Assembly: GCA_038526245.1 (NCBI GenBank)
Contig: JBCBGZ010000002.1
Coordinates: 50,984 to 114,983, forward strand
DNA from: UBA5336 sp038526245
GTDB taxonomy: Bacteria > Pseudomonadota > Alphaproteobacteria > Caulobacterales > Hyphomonadaceae
Length of the DNA stretch: 64,000 nt
Direction of reading: 5' to 3'
The position numbers and the translations under genes are program-made. This document shows, one piece after another, positions 8,254 to 18,004 of the stretch. Below the pieces are notes generated by a model, which saw only the letters and a program-made list of their open reading frames with translations, made no database searches and was not told where the DNA came from. The first letter of the stretch is position 1. Each line of letters opens with the position of its first letter.

Positions 8254-11200
8254 CTAGTCAAAAGCGTAGGTGAACTGGAACCGTAGACCCTGAGCCTGGT
8301 GCTGGTCAGCGCCGACACCATCCGCGAAGACCGCCAGACTGCCGCGCAGGTTTTCGTCGCCGAACAGATCGGACCCGGCTTCTAACCGAAGACGCGTTTC
8401 TCGTCCGAGGAGCGCTTCCGGTTCGTCTCCGAATGAAAGTATCCCCTCAATTTCAGCATAGGGTCTGAGGGTCACGGTGCCGCCAGGCGCCCAGAGTGTT
8501 TGGATCCGTGGGGCGAAGCTCAACTCGCCCTGATCTACAGTCTGGCCGGGTATGTCGACGCCGAGACTGTCTGTATAGGCATTTTGAGACTCGCTGATAT
8601 GTCGAAAGCTCACCGTCGGCCGGACAATGGTGTCTTCTTCCAGCTTCCAGTCGCCGAAGAGGCTGGCTTCCAGCAGTGTACGGTCCGTATCAAACCCATC
8701 CTCATACGTGCCGAGTGGTGAGACCGTGTTGTCTGACTGACCGAACGCAGCGCGGGCATCAAGGTACAGATTGTCCAGCAATCGAGCCGTCAGATACGGG
8801 CCGACCATAAAGCCATCGCCGCTGGCTGCCCCGCCCCCGGTGCGGTCACCGTCCTGGTCGATCTGGTCAAGCTGCACCAGCCCACCGATGAGGACATCCT
8901 CGCTCAGCAAGTAGTCGACCCCGCCATAGAAGAGCGAAAAGTCCCCGCTACGCCCCGCAATGTCGAACGTCGCGAACGTGCCCTCGACCCACACATCAAA
9001 TGAGCCTTCTCCGGTGTTCACGCTATCGCTCTTGCCAGACTGGAAGGTCTTCAGACTGGTCGCCACCCGGCCGCCGTCGACGTCGAGTTCCGCGGTCACA
9101 GGCTGCTGATCCGAGCCGGGCAGAAGGTACCCACCGGCACTGAGCGCGCCGCGTTGAACAGTTCCGTTCAGCCGGTCCATCCGGCGCTGCAGATCCGGGC
9201 CGTTCGACAGCAAGAGTGAATTCCGCGTCGTGAGGAACTCACGGATTTCTTGTTGGGCCGCCCCGCGGCTGTTCACGCTGGTAAACGTACAGGTGACGTC
9301 CTCACCCGGTGCCAAGGCGATGGTCGCCGTTCGGGTCGACACGTCCACCTGGGAGTCATCGTCAGAGCAGCTGAGCCCCGTCAACGCGAACCCGGAGGCC
9401 CGCAGATCGTCCGCGGTGACAGTGTATGTGCCCGTGACAACATTGGTAGCAACCAACTGGCCAGATCCGTTGGTTGTTCCAATCGTGGTCGCAAGCGCTG
9501 CGAGGCTTGAGGTGAACCCAAACACCTGATCACCGCCCTGAGCCACCTGCACAATCGTGATGGACCCTGTCGGGCGAACCTCGACGGACACACGGGCTGT
9601 ATCCGTAAGGTCACCGTCGCTTACCTCAACTTCGAAAACGATCGACGCCGTATTCGACACGTTGGGTGCGACGAAACTCGGACGTGCGCTGCTGGCGTTT
9701 TGCAGACTGACAACCGGGCCAGACACCTGCCGCCAGCTATAGCTGAGCACGTCGCCATCCGGGTCGGTTGATGCCGTGGCGTCCAGCGTCACAAGGTCTC
9801 CAGCATCAATGCCCGAAAGTGCGGTGCCCGCATCGGCCACCGGCGCCGTGTTGTTGACGAAGACAACACTGATCTGATCGGCAGGCGAGGTTTGCACACC
9901 ATCATCGACTACCAGGCTGAAGACGAAAGTTTCGCGCGTGGGCGGCGTTCCTGTTGGCAATGTGTAAATAAATGTCGGTGATTGCGCCGCAGGATCGTTG
10001 AGTGTCACGGAGCGTCCGCTCGTTTGGCTCCACATATAGCTCAGCGTGTCGCCATCGGGATCGCTCGATGCGCTGCCGTCCAGAGTCACCGTTCGCGATT
10101 GGCCGGGAGCATTAATGGTCTGGTCTGCACCCGCGTCTGCGGTCGGCGGATCGTTCACTGTAAACGTCACCGCTACGGTATCAGAGGAGCTTGAGACCCC
10201 GTCTGTCACAGTGACGTCGAATGTGAGGGTTTGTTGCCCGCTCAGGCCTGCCGGGACGGTGAAACTCGGCGCGACATTCGCCGCATCAGACAAGGAGACA
10301 GTTGGCCCGGCAGTTTGCGTCCAGACGTAGGTCAGGCTGTCATTATTGACATCCGAAGAATTGCTTGCGTCGAGTTGGACCACACCGCCAGTCGCAAGGT
10401 TTGCGAATGTCTGGTCGCTTCCGGCATCTGCGACGGGCGCGTTGTTGGGCATAAGGGTCAGAGTAATGTCGTCAGCAACGGGGGGATTGGTGCCATCATC
10501 TGCGCTCAGCCGAAGGACCACCTGCTGTTGGGCCGGATCCTGCCCCGGATCATAGCTGATCTGGGGCGTCAGCGTCGTCGCATCACTGATTGTGACGGCA
10601 GGCCCGGAAACCTGGGTCCACGCAAACGTCAAAGCGTCCCCGTCGGCATCCGCTGCAGAGCCGGTCAGACTGAATTGGCTGGACGCAGTGAAACCGGTAA
10701 GGGTTGCATCGGCGCCGGCATCCACCGTTGGCGAGCGGTTGACCCCATCAATCAGGGCCACGACATCGGAGCACGCGCCGCCCGCCGCCGCCATGGCTGA
10801 TTTGTCGACCCGCGCAGTCCCGACCTGGGTACGTTGTGATCCCGCCAGATCAAAAACTGCAAAATCAAGATCATCGCCCGACCCGCTTAAACCGGACAGG
10901 CTCACCGTGTTGGTCCGGATGCGCGCATAGAGGCGTTCGTTCTGACTCTGACCCACGGGAACCGAACTCGACTGGCCAAAATCGATGCGGTTGTTCGGTG
11001 TGCCCGCAGGCGTGAGGCGGACTTCATACTCGTCCCGACCGTTACCATCATCGGTGACGCCCGTCACACTGAGGTCCGCTGAAACACGGCACTCTCCAGA
11101 GACGCTGGCATAGGTCAGATTGGACGGGCCAGCCGTCAGCAATTGGGCAGGGGCCGCATAATTGGCAATAATGTCGACGGTGTCAGTCGATTGAGCGCCC

Positions 11201-12576
11201 GAAGGATCAGAGACGGTCAGTGTCAAAGTGAAGGTTTGCGCCCCGGTCAGCCCAGATGGAAATGTGATCTCCGGACTGATGTCGGTCGGGTCGTCAAACG
11301 TAATGCCTGAGGGACCCCCGGTTTGGGTCCATGATACCGTCAGCGGATCACCGTCTGGGTCCTGGCTGCTATTTCCATTCAGCTGAAGCGTATCTCCGCC
11401 CACAACCCCGTTGATGCTGCGATCAATGCCGGCATTGGCAACGGGCGCCTGGTTCACCGGTGCCGGCGCGACATTCACCACCACGGTCGACGTGGACGAC
11501 GCCTGCCCATCACTGACCGTCAGTTCGAAACCATATTGGCGCGCCGCGGAGATGCCTGTGACGCTGAACGTCGCCTGCGGTGATGACGTATTCGTCAGGC
11601 TGACACCCCCGGTCGGGCCGCTGATTTGTCGCCAGGAATAGGTTAGCGGGTCGCCATCGGGATCGGACGATGCGCTGCCGTCGAGAGTGATCGGCGTGCC
11701 TGAAACATAGCTGGGGTTGGAAATGTTGTTCCCGGCATTGGCGACAGGCGCCTGATTCACCGCGGCGCGGTTGAGTGTGACGAGAATTGAGTCGTTCGAC
11801 ACACCGCCATTTCCGTCTCGAACCTCGAGGTTGACGATGAACTGAGCCGTTGTCTGGTTGCCGAAGAAGGCGGGAGGCACTGACAAGGTGGGTGACACCG
11901 CATTCGGATCCGAGAAAATGATGCCACTTAGTCCTGTGGGGTTGAACCAGCTATAGGACAGGGGATCACCGTCCGGATCGCTGCTGCCGCTCCCATCCAA
12001 TTGGATCGGCGCGCCAGGCGTGTAGTTGTTCAGCAGGATGTCGGTGCCAGCATCAGCGACGGGAGCTTGATTCGCGCCGAAACCACTGCTGGCGGCAAGG
12101 GTCGCGCATGCACCACCCGCCGCGTTGATCTGCGACAGCGTGAGAGTACGCACAGCCTTGGCACGCCCCGTGCTGGCGGTTGCAGATGTCGTATCGAGCA
12201 CGTTGACCGCGATGGTCGAACCCAGATTCTGATTACTTGGAACGATGAAGTTGAGCGTTTGCTGAAATGCCCCGGTTGCGACCTGATTGGCTGTCGTTTG
12301 GAACAGCTGCGATGGTCCGGGCGCCGCCCCCAAAGTGGTGTTTGAAGACAAGACGACCCGAAAAGAGTCCTGAATACCAGCGGTCGTCGCGTCATCATCC
12401 GCGTTGGCCCCAAGGCTCACGGTCGGGCTTATGGAACAGGCGCCGCCGGCACCGTTGAACGTTACGCCGGTGATGGTCTCATTTGTCGTGGCGTTTGCAT
12501 GCGGCGTCAGCGCGAGCGCCGAGACTGACGACATGGCCAACAGGGCGAGGGATCTGGGTTTGCGGATAAGTGCCAT
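8254..12576 (-). CDS. Autotransporter with seven PKD-like repeats
   Basis: A 1,440-residue protein. ATG 12576 has GGAG 8 bases upstream and starts a signal peptide ending near HANA (about residue 32). The passenger has a ~120-residue domain with conserved Cys, three PKD/cadherin-like repeats (each opening N-x-A-P-V-A-D/N-A-G, with SSDPDGDPLTYSW cores), a second copy of the Cys domain, four more PKD-like repeats and a prealbumin-like domain. The last ~260 residues form an outer-membrane beta-barrel of the autotransporter type ending FTYAFD, with the terminal aromatic signature for barrel assembly. PKD repeats usually mediate adhesion or polysaccharide binding, so a surface adhesin or scaffold is likely. 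The LuxR-type regulator gene lies just upstream on the same strand. Confidence 0.82.
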   Translation of the reverse strand: MALIRKPRSLALLAMSSVSALALTPHANATTNETITGVTFNGAGGACSISPTVSLGANADDDATTAGIQDSFRVVLSSNTTLGAAPGPSQLFQTTANQVATGAFQQTLNFIVPSNQNLGSTIAVNVLDTTSATASTGRAKAVRTLTLSQINAAGGACATLAASSGFGANQAPVADAGTDILLNNYTPGAPIQLDGSGSSDPDGDPLSYSWFNPTGLSGIIFSDPNAVSPTLSVPPAFFGNQTTAQFIVNLEVRDGNGGVSNDSILVTLNRAAVNQAPVANAGNNISNPSYVSGTPITLDGSASSDPDGDPLTYSWRQISGPTGGVSLTNTSSPQATFSVTGISAARQYGFELTVSDGQASSTSTVVVNVAPAPVNQAPVANAGIDRSINGVVGGDTLQLNGNSSQDPDGDPLTVSWTQTGGPSGITFDDPTDISPEITFPSGLTGAQTFTLTLTVSDPSGAQSTDTVDIIANYAAPAQLLTAGPSNLTYASVSGECRVSADLSVTGVTDDGNGRDEYEVRLTPAGTPNNRIDFGQSSSVPVGQSQNERLYARIRTNTVSLSGLSGSGDDLDFAVFDLAGSQRTQVGTARVDKSAMAAAGGACSDVVALIDGVNRSPTVDAGADATLTGFTASSQFSLTGSAADADGDALTFAWTQVSGPAVTISDATTLTPQISYDPGQDPAQQQVVLRLSADDGTNPPVADDITLTLMPNNAPVADAGSDQTFANLATGGVVQLDASNSSDVNNDSLTYVWTQTAGPTVSLSDAANVAPSFTVPAGLSGQQTLTFDVTVTDGVSSSSDTVAVTFTVNDPPTADAGADQTINAPGQSRTVTLDGSASSDPDGDTLSYMWSQTSGRSVTLNDPAAQSPTFIYTLPTGTPPTRETFVFSLVVDDGVQTSPADQISVVFVNNTAPVADAGTALSGIDAGDLVTLDATASTDPDGDVLSYSWRQVSGPVVSLQNASSARPSFVAPNVSNTASIVFEVEVSDGDLTDTARVSVEVRPTGSITIVQVAQGGDQVFGFTSSLAALATTIGTTNGSGQLVATNVVTGTYTVTADDLRASGFALTGLSCSDDDSQVDVSTRTATIALAPGEDVTCTFTSVNSRGAAQQEIREFLTTRNSLLLSNGPDLQRRMDRLNGTVQRGALSAGGYLLPGSDQQPVTAELDVDGGRVATSLKTFQSGKSDSVNTGEGSFDVWVEGTFATFDIAGRSGDFSLFYGGVDYLLSEDVLIGGLVQLDQIDQDGDRTGGGAASGDGFMVGPYLTARLLDNLYLDARAAFGQSDNTVSPLGTYEDGFDTDRTLLEASLFGDWKLEEDTIVRPTVSFRHISESQNAYTDSLGVDIPGQTVDQGELSFAPRIQTLWAPGGTVTLRPYAEIEGILSFGDEPEALLGRETRLRLEAGSDLFGDENLRGSLAVFADGVGADQHQAQGLRFQFTYAFD

Positions 12577-12638
12577 CTGGCGAGCTCCAAAGATAACGGC
12601 TTTGGTCCCGCGATGCCCCACACTGAGTCCGGCTTGAA

Positions 12639-12654
12639 TGTCCCATATGGAACA
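12639..12654. promoter_or_regulatory. Palindrome with CCATATGG core before the autotransporter gene
   Basis: TGTCCCATATGGAACA pairs at seven of eight positions and lies about 63 bases upstream of the autotransporter start, in the gap after the regulator gene. A similar CCATTTGG-centred palindrome is upstream of the regulator gene itself. This suggests an operator bound by the LuxR-type protein; the link is inference. Confidence 0.35.
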
Positions 12655-12664
12655 AACAGCCCGT

Positions 12665-14368
12665 TTAGGCTGCCGCGCTGCAGTTTAGCTCTTGTAATTG
12701 CTGAACAAAAACGTCGGGTCTTTGATAGAAAACGAGTGAACCTGCCCCGGATACGATCTCCAGGCGCGCGGTTGGCATTGTCTTCAGAAAGTCTTCGATA
12801 AGTTGGGTCCGGTCTCGCACGTCCTGTTCACCATAAACCAAGTGAACGGGCTGCGTGATCTCTGCGACTAGCGAACTCCAGTCCATTGCATTGAGCAATA
12901 TCTCCTGAACGCCGCCATCCACGCCGTTAAGATACCCGTATGTCATTGAATCAAATATCATTTTTTTGAACACCGCGTCGGAAATCGTATCCAGGTCTGC
13001 CAAGGAGCCTGAGTAGAAACGGTTCACGTAGGAATCCTCGTAGCCCGCATGAACCTTGGCGACGATGGATCGTAGGTAGAAGCGCAGAACGCTCGGCGCA
13101 TGCTTCGCCAGATAATAGGGTACCCGGACTTGCGCGATCATCTTCTTAAGCTGATTTCCCCCGACAATCGGCAGGGTTGTGCAGGCGAAGACCAAACCTT
13201 CACACCGGTCAGGATAGGTTTGGGCAAAAGCGAAAGCATAGGGCGATGCCCCGTGGCTCGCGATGACAGGACAAGCGGCCACATCAAAGTGGTCGAGGAG
13301 TTCTGCAAGCCTTTGGGCATAGCCATAAGCTTGCTCGAATCCGGTCCCGCATCCAGACGTGCTGCCAAATTGCGGCCGCCAGGGCATGATCAGACGGTAG
13401 CCATTGTCCTTGAACAGCGCTTTCACCTCTGGTGTCAGCCCAGTCCCGCCGATCATCGGGTGCAAATAGAGCACCGGGCGGGCATCTGGGTCGCCCCAAA
13501 CATCAACTGCCAAATGACTGCCGTCTGCGAGCTCAAGAACCTCAAGCTTGCGACGGCCTTCTTCCCCGAACGGCCGTTGCGGATCATCCGGATTCAGTTT
13601 GGAGAGTTTGGAAAAACCGGAATACAAACAGACGAGTTCTGTCTGGGACTTCAGGTTCAGTTTGGACAACAAGTGCTTCAGTTGATTGCGAACGGTGCCC
13701 AGGGAGCGTGCGCGCTGTTGCGCGAGATCGCGCAAGCTGACGCCGTTGACGATCGCCCGGCAAATCGCCAGTTCGGCCGCGGTCAAAGACAAACTCTGCG
13801 AGAACAAGCGCCCAACACTGTCTTCCCAACTCATGTTCAGCTCTTGGACGATTGCCACAGGACCATCGGGATCATGCAGGTCCCATTCGACGATATGTTG
13901 GCTGAGTCGCTCAGTTGCCGCCGACAGGACGGTCAATACCAACGCCGGCTCCGGCGAGGCGTTGCGAAGCCCGGCCAGGCCTTTGCAGAACGCTTGTTTG
14001 TCGTCGGTGTCTGACAGCGCCTTGTGCAAATGCTCGCCAGCACTCAGGCCAAGGTTCTGCTGCGCCGCCTCGCTGAGTTTAGTGATTACCCCCTGATCAT
14101 TGACCATCACCCATGAGAGGGCCTCGGAGCGTATCGCACGGCGCGCTTTTGGCGTTGCAGAATGCTCCGTACGCTCTGCCAAAGCCAGCGCGCTTTCGTA
14201 GTAATGGCTGACATCCTGAAGGGTCTTGTCGGGCTCGGTCAGGACGTCGTTTCCAGCTTCAATCAGGCGGCTGATCTTTTGGTCGAGCAGGTCATCAAGC
14301 TCGAACAGTTTGGTCGGCTCGAGGACGAGTTCATAGGCGAGCTGTATCAGTCGATCCTCAAATCGCAT
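12665..14368 (-). CDS. LuxR-type HTH regulator with C-terminal pseudo-hydrolase domain
   Basis: A 567-residue protein; ATG 14368 follows GAGGAG at 6 bases. Residues ~75-160 look PAS-like (SWVMVNDQGVITKLSEAA). A LuxR/GerE helix-turn-helix is at ~193-240 (LTAAELAICRAIVNGVSLRDLA, then GTVRNQLKHLLSKL). Residues ~275-565 are an alpha/beta-hydrolase fold (VLYLHPMIGG, VYGEQD). The nucleophile elbow, normally G-x-S-x-G, reads SHGAS with Gly at the Ser position, and the final catalytic His position reads GAGSLVFYQRP. The Asp of GEQD is kept. The domain is therefore probably a ligand sensor, not an enzyme. HTH in the middle is an unusual order. Neighbouring autotransporter is the likely target. Confidence 0.83.
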   Translation of the reverse strand: MRFEDRLIQLAYELVLEPTKLFELDDLLDQKISRLIEAGNDVLTEPDKTLQDVSHYYESALALAERTEHSATPKARRAIRSEALSWVMVNDQGVITKLSEAAQQNLGLSAGEHLHKALSDTDDKQAFCKGLAGLRNASPEPALVLTVLSAATERLSQHIVEWDLHDPDGPVAIVQELNMSWEDSVGRLFSQSLSLTAAELAICRAIVNGVSLRDLAQQRARSLGTVRNQLKHLLSKLNLKSQTELVCLYSGFSKLSKLNPDDPQRPFGEEGRRKLEVLELADGSHLAVDVWGDPDARPVLYLHPMIGGTGLTPEVKALFKDNGYRLIMPWRPQFGSTSGCGTGFEQAYGYAQRLAELLDHFDVAACPVIASHGASPYAFAFAQTYPDRCEGLVFACTTLPIVGGNQLKKMIAQVRVPYYLAKHAPSVLRFYLRSIVAKVHAGYEDSYVNRFYSGSLADLDTISDAVFKKMIFDSMTYGYLNGVDGGVQEILLNAMDWSSLVAEITQPVHLVYGEQDVRDRTQLIEDFLKTMPTARLEIVSGAGSLVFYQRPDVFVQQLQELNCSAAA

Positions 14369-14513
14369 GAATTTCTCCTCGGGGTTCGAATTCAGCTTGG
14401 AGGCCGCTATGCCCCGTTCTGTAATCGGAATTACAGCAGACATGTGATTGTGGAGTTGGATTGAGATGCATGTTTTGCACGCCCGTCAGATAATGTCCCT
14501 CCGACATGCAGCA

Positions 14514-14531
14514 ATGTACCATTTGGTATAT
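14514..14531. promoter_or_regulatory. Imperfect palindrome with CCATTTGG core upstream of the LuxR-type gene
   Basis: ATGTACCATTTGGTATAT lies about 150 bases upstream of the regulator start. Its core matches CCATATGG in front of the autotransporter gene at seven of eight bases. Possible autoregulatory site. The rest of the 246-base gap 14369-14614 shows nothing else convincing. Confidence 0.3.
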
Positions 14532-14614
14532 CTGGGCACGCCTGGCGTGTCGCCGAATGACCTGATGCCGCTGTCGTACATCATGACATTTGAAAGAGCC
14601 TCTGCGACTTCAGC

Positions 14615-17600
14615 CTAATGAAAATTCCGACCGGCAGGGATGATGCGGACGTCCCGCGGGTGACGGCCTGCGGACCGGGATGGTGGGCCTTTACGCTCTG
14701 GGATCGGACGCAAGACTTCATCGGCCCGGTCCAACGCATTCTTCAGCGGGTCATTGTGGGCGTCCTCCGACAGCAGTTCGAGGTCGCAGGTTCGGTCAAT
14801 CAACTGCTCGGCGACAATGTGGGTGACATTGTCGGCGGTCTGCACACGCCCCTTCACGACCAGAATGCGCGCGCCCATCACCACGGAACGAAAGCGCTCG
14901 AACACTTTCTGCCAGACCACCAGATTGGCGATACCGGTTTCGTCTTCCATGGTGATGAAGCATACCCCACCGGCCGAACCGGGGCGCTGGCGCACCAGCA
15001 CAACGCCGCCAAGCTCGACCCGTGCCCCATTCGGGCGGGCGCACGCCTCCCTCGCCGGGAGAAGACCAAGCCGGGCATAGCGATCGCGCAGGAACGAAAT
15101 GGGATGATCCTTCAACGATAGGCGGGTCGTCTGATAGTCCTGAATGACATGTTCAGAGGTTGGCATGATCGGCAATCGGGTCAGCCCGTCGCGGCCCTGC
15201 TCGGCCACATCTGCAGCGGCAAACAATGGCAGGCTCGCCCCGCTCGCCTCGCCGCGTACCGCCCAGAGCGCGGCGCGCCGGTCCAGGCCCATGGAACAGA
15301 ATGCATCGGCAGCCGCCAGATGCTCCAATGCCCGCCTCGTAATGCCAGATCGGCGGCGGATATCTTCTGGAACGTCATAACCACCGCCGCGTGCTTGCAG
15401 CATCTGCTCGATTTCATCCTCGCCCAGACCGTCAATCTGGCGCAGGCCAAGACGTACCGCCATTCTTGTCTGATCCCCGCTACGCTTTGCATTCTGGTTT
15501 GATCCCGTATCGCTGCGCTCACATGGATCGTGCTCAGGGCTGCTGTTTTTGGTCTCCCCTACGCCTTCCGCGCCGCGATGGATCGTGCTCAGGGCTGCTG
15601 GGTCCTGGGATGCGGGCTCAAGCGTATTGTCCCAGTCCGACAGGTTCACATCGGCAGCACGCACCTCAACACCGTTTTCGCGGGCATCGCGCACGATCTG
15701 GGCCGGCGCATAAAAGCCCATGGGCTGGCTGTTAAGCAGGGCCGCGCAGAACACGTCGGGATGGTGGCATTTAAGCCAGGACGAGATGTAGACCAGCAGC
15801 GCAAAACTGGCCGCATGGCTTTCGGGAAAGCCATATTCGCCAAAGCCTTTCACCTGATCGAAGCAGCGCTGGGCAAAGTCGCGCTCATAGCCACGCGCCA
15901 CCATCCGCTCGACCATCAGATCCTGATAATTCTGGATTGTGCCGACCTTCCTGAAAGTCGCCATGGCCCGGCGCAGGCCATTGGCTTCATCGGCAGAGAA
16001 CTTCGCTGCATCCATGGCAATCTGCATCGCCTGTTCCTGAAACAGGGGCACGCCGAGGGTACGGCAGAGGATCTGCTCCAACTCATCGGGCGGGCCATGC
16101 TCCGGCGCGGGGCTGGGATAGCGCGGTTTCTCCAGCCCCTGCCTGCGACGCAGATAGGGATGGACCATATCGCCCTGGATCGGACCTGGCCGGACAATCG
16201 CAACTTCGATGACGAGATCGTAGAATTCGCGCGGTCGCAGGCGCGGCAGCATGTTCATCTGTGCGCGGCTTTCGACCTGGAAAACGCCAAGGCTCTCCCC
16301 CCGGCAGAGCATGTCATAGGTCGCGGTATCGCCTTGCGGGACACTGGCGAGGTCATAATCAATATTCTTGTGCAAACGCAGAAGATCGAAGGCCTTGCGG
16401 ATGCAGGTCAGCATGCCGAGGCCCAGCACATCCACTTTCATGATATTCAGCGCCGAGATGTCATCCTTGTCCCACTCGATGAAGGTGCGGTCTTCCATGG
16501 CGGCATTGCCGACGGGAACCGTCTCGGTGAGCAGCCCGCGGGTCAGCACAAAGCCACCAACATGTTGGGACAGGTGGCGCGGAAACCCGATAAGCTGCCG
16601 CGTCAGGGTGATCGCGCGGCGCACCATAGGGTTGCCTGGATCAAGGCCCGCCTGCTGGATATGGCCGGGCTTTATATCAGACCCGAAACTGCCCCAGACT
16701 GTGCCCGCCAACACCGACGATACATCCTCTGACAGGCCCAATGCTTTGCAAACTTCGCGCACGGCTGAGCGTGGACGATAGGAAATCACCGTAGCTGTCA
16801 ACGCGGCGCGGGCGCGGCCATAGCGCTCATAAACGTACTGGATGACTTCTTCGCGCCGCTCATGTTCGAAATCCACATCGATGTCCGGGGGCTCCTTGCG
16901 CTCCTTGGTCAAAAAGCGCTCGAACAGCAGGCTGGTCATCGTCGGGTCGACGCTGGTGATACCGAGGCAATAACAGACAGCGGAATTGGCCGCAGATCCC
17001 CGCCCCTGGCACAAAATGTCATGCTCGCGCGCCCATCGCACAACGTCATGGACGGTCAAAAAGTAAGGCGCATAGTCCAGTTCACCGATCAGGGTGAGTT
17101 CCTTCACCAGTGCGTCGGTCACCTTGCGCGGCACGCCGCCGGGATAGCGCCAGTCCGCACCCGCCCAGGCCAGGTCTTCCAAGTGCTGCTGCGGGGTTTT
17201 GCCGGGCGGGACGGGCTCATCGGGATACTCATAGGCCAGTTCATCCAGCGAAAAGGTGCAGCGCTCTGCAATCTCGACCGTACGCGCCAGGGCAGGCTCA
17301 AATCCTTTGAAAAGGCGCGCCATTTCCTCCGGCGGTTTCAAATGCCGCTCGGCATTGGCCTCCAGGCGGAACCCGGCATCTTCGATGGTGCAGTGTTCGC
17401 GGATGCAGGTCACGACATCCTGCAGGGGCCTGCGCTCCGGGGCGTGGTAGAGTACGTCATTGACGGCAATAATCGGCGCGCCCGCCTTGGCGCCCAGATC
17501 AGCCAACCGCGCGATCGTCTCCCGGTCCTGGCCTGCAAACCTGTAACGGGCCGCCAGATAAATCCGTCCCACCCAGCCCTGCGCCAGACGCTCAAGCGTA

Positions 17601-18004
17601 TCGGCAAACGCCCCGTCCAGTCGGTCCGGCGGCATGACGATAAACACTTGCCCATCGCCATGGGCGAAGATGTCTTCCAGCGTGATCTCACATGCGCCCT
17701 TCTCCGCGCGCCGTTTTCCCAGCGTGAGAAGCTGGCTGAGGCGACCATAGGCGGTCCGGTCGGTGGGATAGCAGATCAGCTCCGGGCCATCGGTGGGCAC
17801 AAGCCTTGCGCCCACCAACATGCGCATGCCGGCTTCCTTGGCCGCGATATGGGCCCGCACGACACCCGCCAGCGTATTACGATCAGCAATACCTATTGCC
17901 TGAAGGCCAAGTGCCTTGGCCTGATGCACCAGTTCTTCCCCATGGCTTGCACCGCGCAGAAAAGAAAAGTTCGTCGTGACGGCCAGCTCGGCATAATCGG
18001 TCAT
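14615..18004 (-). CDS. dnaE2: Error-prone DNA polymerase DnaE2 (ImuC)
   Basis: A 1,129-residue C-family polymerase. ATG 18004 overlaps the imuB stop by ATGA. Order: PHP domain at the N-terminus (YAELAVTTNFSFLRGASH), polymerase palm with PDIDVDFEHERREEV, finger region, helix-hairpin-helix (LGLRQIDGLGEDE) and C-terminal OB fold (ARVELGGVVLVRQRPG, FITMEDETGIANLVVW). DnaE2 performs translesion synthesis and damage-induced mutagenesis with ImuB. Residues about 795-850, between NLSDWDNTLEP and AVRLGLRQ, form a low-complexity insertion not expected in the family and containing a duplicated DNA segment. SOS control comes from the LexA box before imuB. Confidence 0.95.
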   Translation of the reverse strand: MTDYAELAVTTNFSFLRGASHGEELVHQAKALGLQAIGIADRNTLAGVVRAHIAAKEAGMRMLVGARLVPTDGPELICYPTDRTAYGRLSQLLTLGKRRAEKGACEITLEDIFAHGDGQVFIVMPPDRLDGAFADTLERLAQGWVGRIYLAARYRFAGQDRETIARLADLGAKAGAPIIAVNDVLYHAPERRPLQDVVTCIREHCTIEDAGFRLEANAERHLKPPEEMARLFKGFEPALARTVEIAERCTFSLDELAYEYPDEPVPPGKTPQQHLEDLAWAGADWRYPGGVPRKVTDALVKELTLIGELDYAPYFLTVHDVVRWAREHDILCQGRGSAANSAVCYCLGITSVDPTMTSLLFERFLTKERKEPPDIDVDFEHERREEVIQYVYERYGRARAALTATVISYRPRSAVREVCKALGLSEDVSSVLAGTVWGSFGSDIKPGHIQQAGLDPGNPMVRRAITLTRQLIGFPRHLSQHVGGFVLTRGLLTETVPVGNAAMEDRTFIEWDKDDISALNIMKVDVLGLGMLTCIRKAFDLLRLHKNIDYDLASVPQGDTATYDMLCRGESLGVFQVESRAQMNMLPRLRPREFYDLVIEVAIVRPGPIQGDMVHPYLRRRQGLEKPRYPSPAPEHGPPDELEQILCRTLGVPLFQEQAMQIAMDAAKFSADEANGLRRAMATFRKVGTIQNYQDLMVERMVARGYERDFAQRCFDQVKGFGEYGFPESHAASFALLVYISSWLKCHHPDVFCAALLNSQPMGFYAPAQIVRDARENGVEVRAADVNLSDWDNTLEPASQDPAALSTIHRGAEGVGETKNSSPEHDPCERSDTGSNQNAKRSGDQTRMAVRLGLRQIDGLGEDEIEQMLQARGGGYDVPEDIRRRSGITRRALEHLAAADAFCSMGLDRRAALWAVRGEASGASLPLFAAADVAEQGRDGLTRLPIMPTSEHVIQDYQTTRLSLKDHPISFLRDRYARLGLLPAREACARPNGARVELGGVVLVRQRPGSAGGVCFITMEDETGIANLVVWQKVFERFRSVVMGARILVVKGRVQTADNVTHIVAEQLIDRTCDLELLSEDAHNDPLKNALDRADEVLRPIPERKGPPSRSAGRHPRDVRIIPAGRNFH
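15523..15600. repeat. Duplicated 23-bp segment inside dnaE2
   Basis: Two identical 23-bp copies at 15523-15545 and 15578-15600 (each begins ATGGATCGTGCTCAGGG). They are 55 bp apart, so they are read in different frames of dnaE2. They lie in the non-conserved insertion and look like a small mobile or slippage-derived element tolerated within the gene. Confidence 0.6.

Noticed and set aside
8254..12576. CRISPR or tandem DNA repeat array
   Set aside because: The repetition is at protein level (PKD-like domains) with diverged DNA, not spaced identical repeats.
15530..16732. A 400-codon plus-strand frame inside dnaE2
   Set aside because: Shadow of a high-GC conserved gene; composition is Arg/His rich and motif-free.
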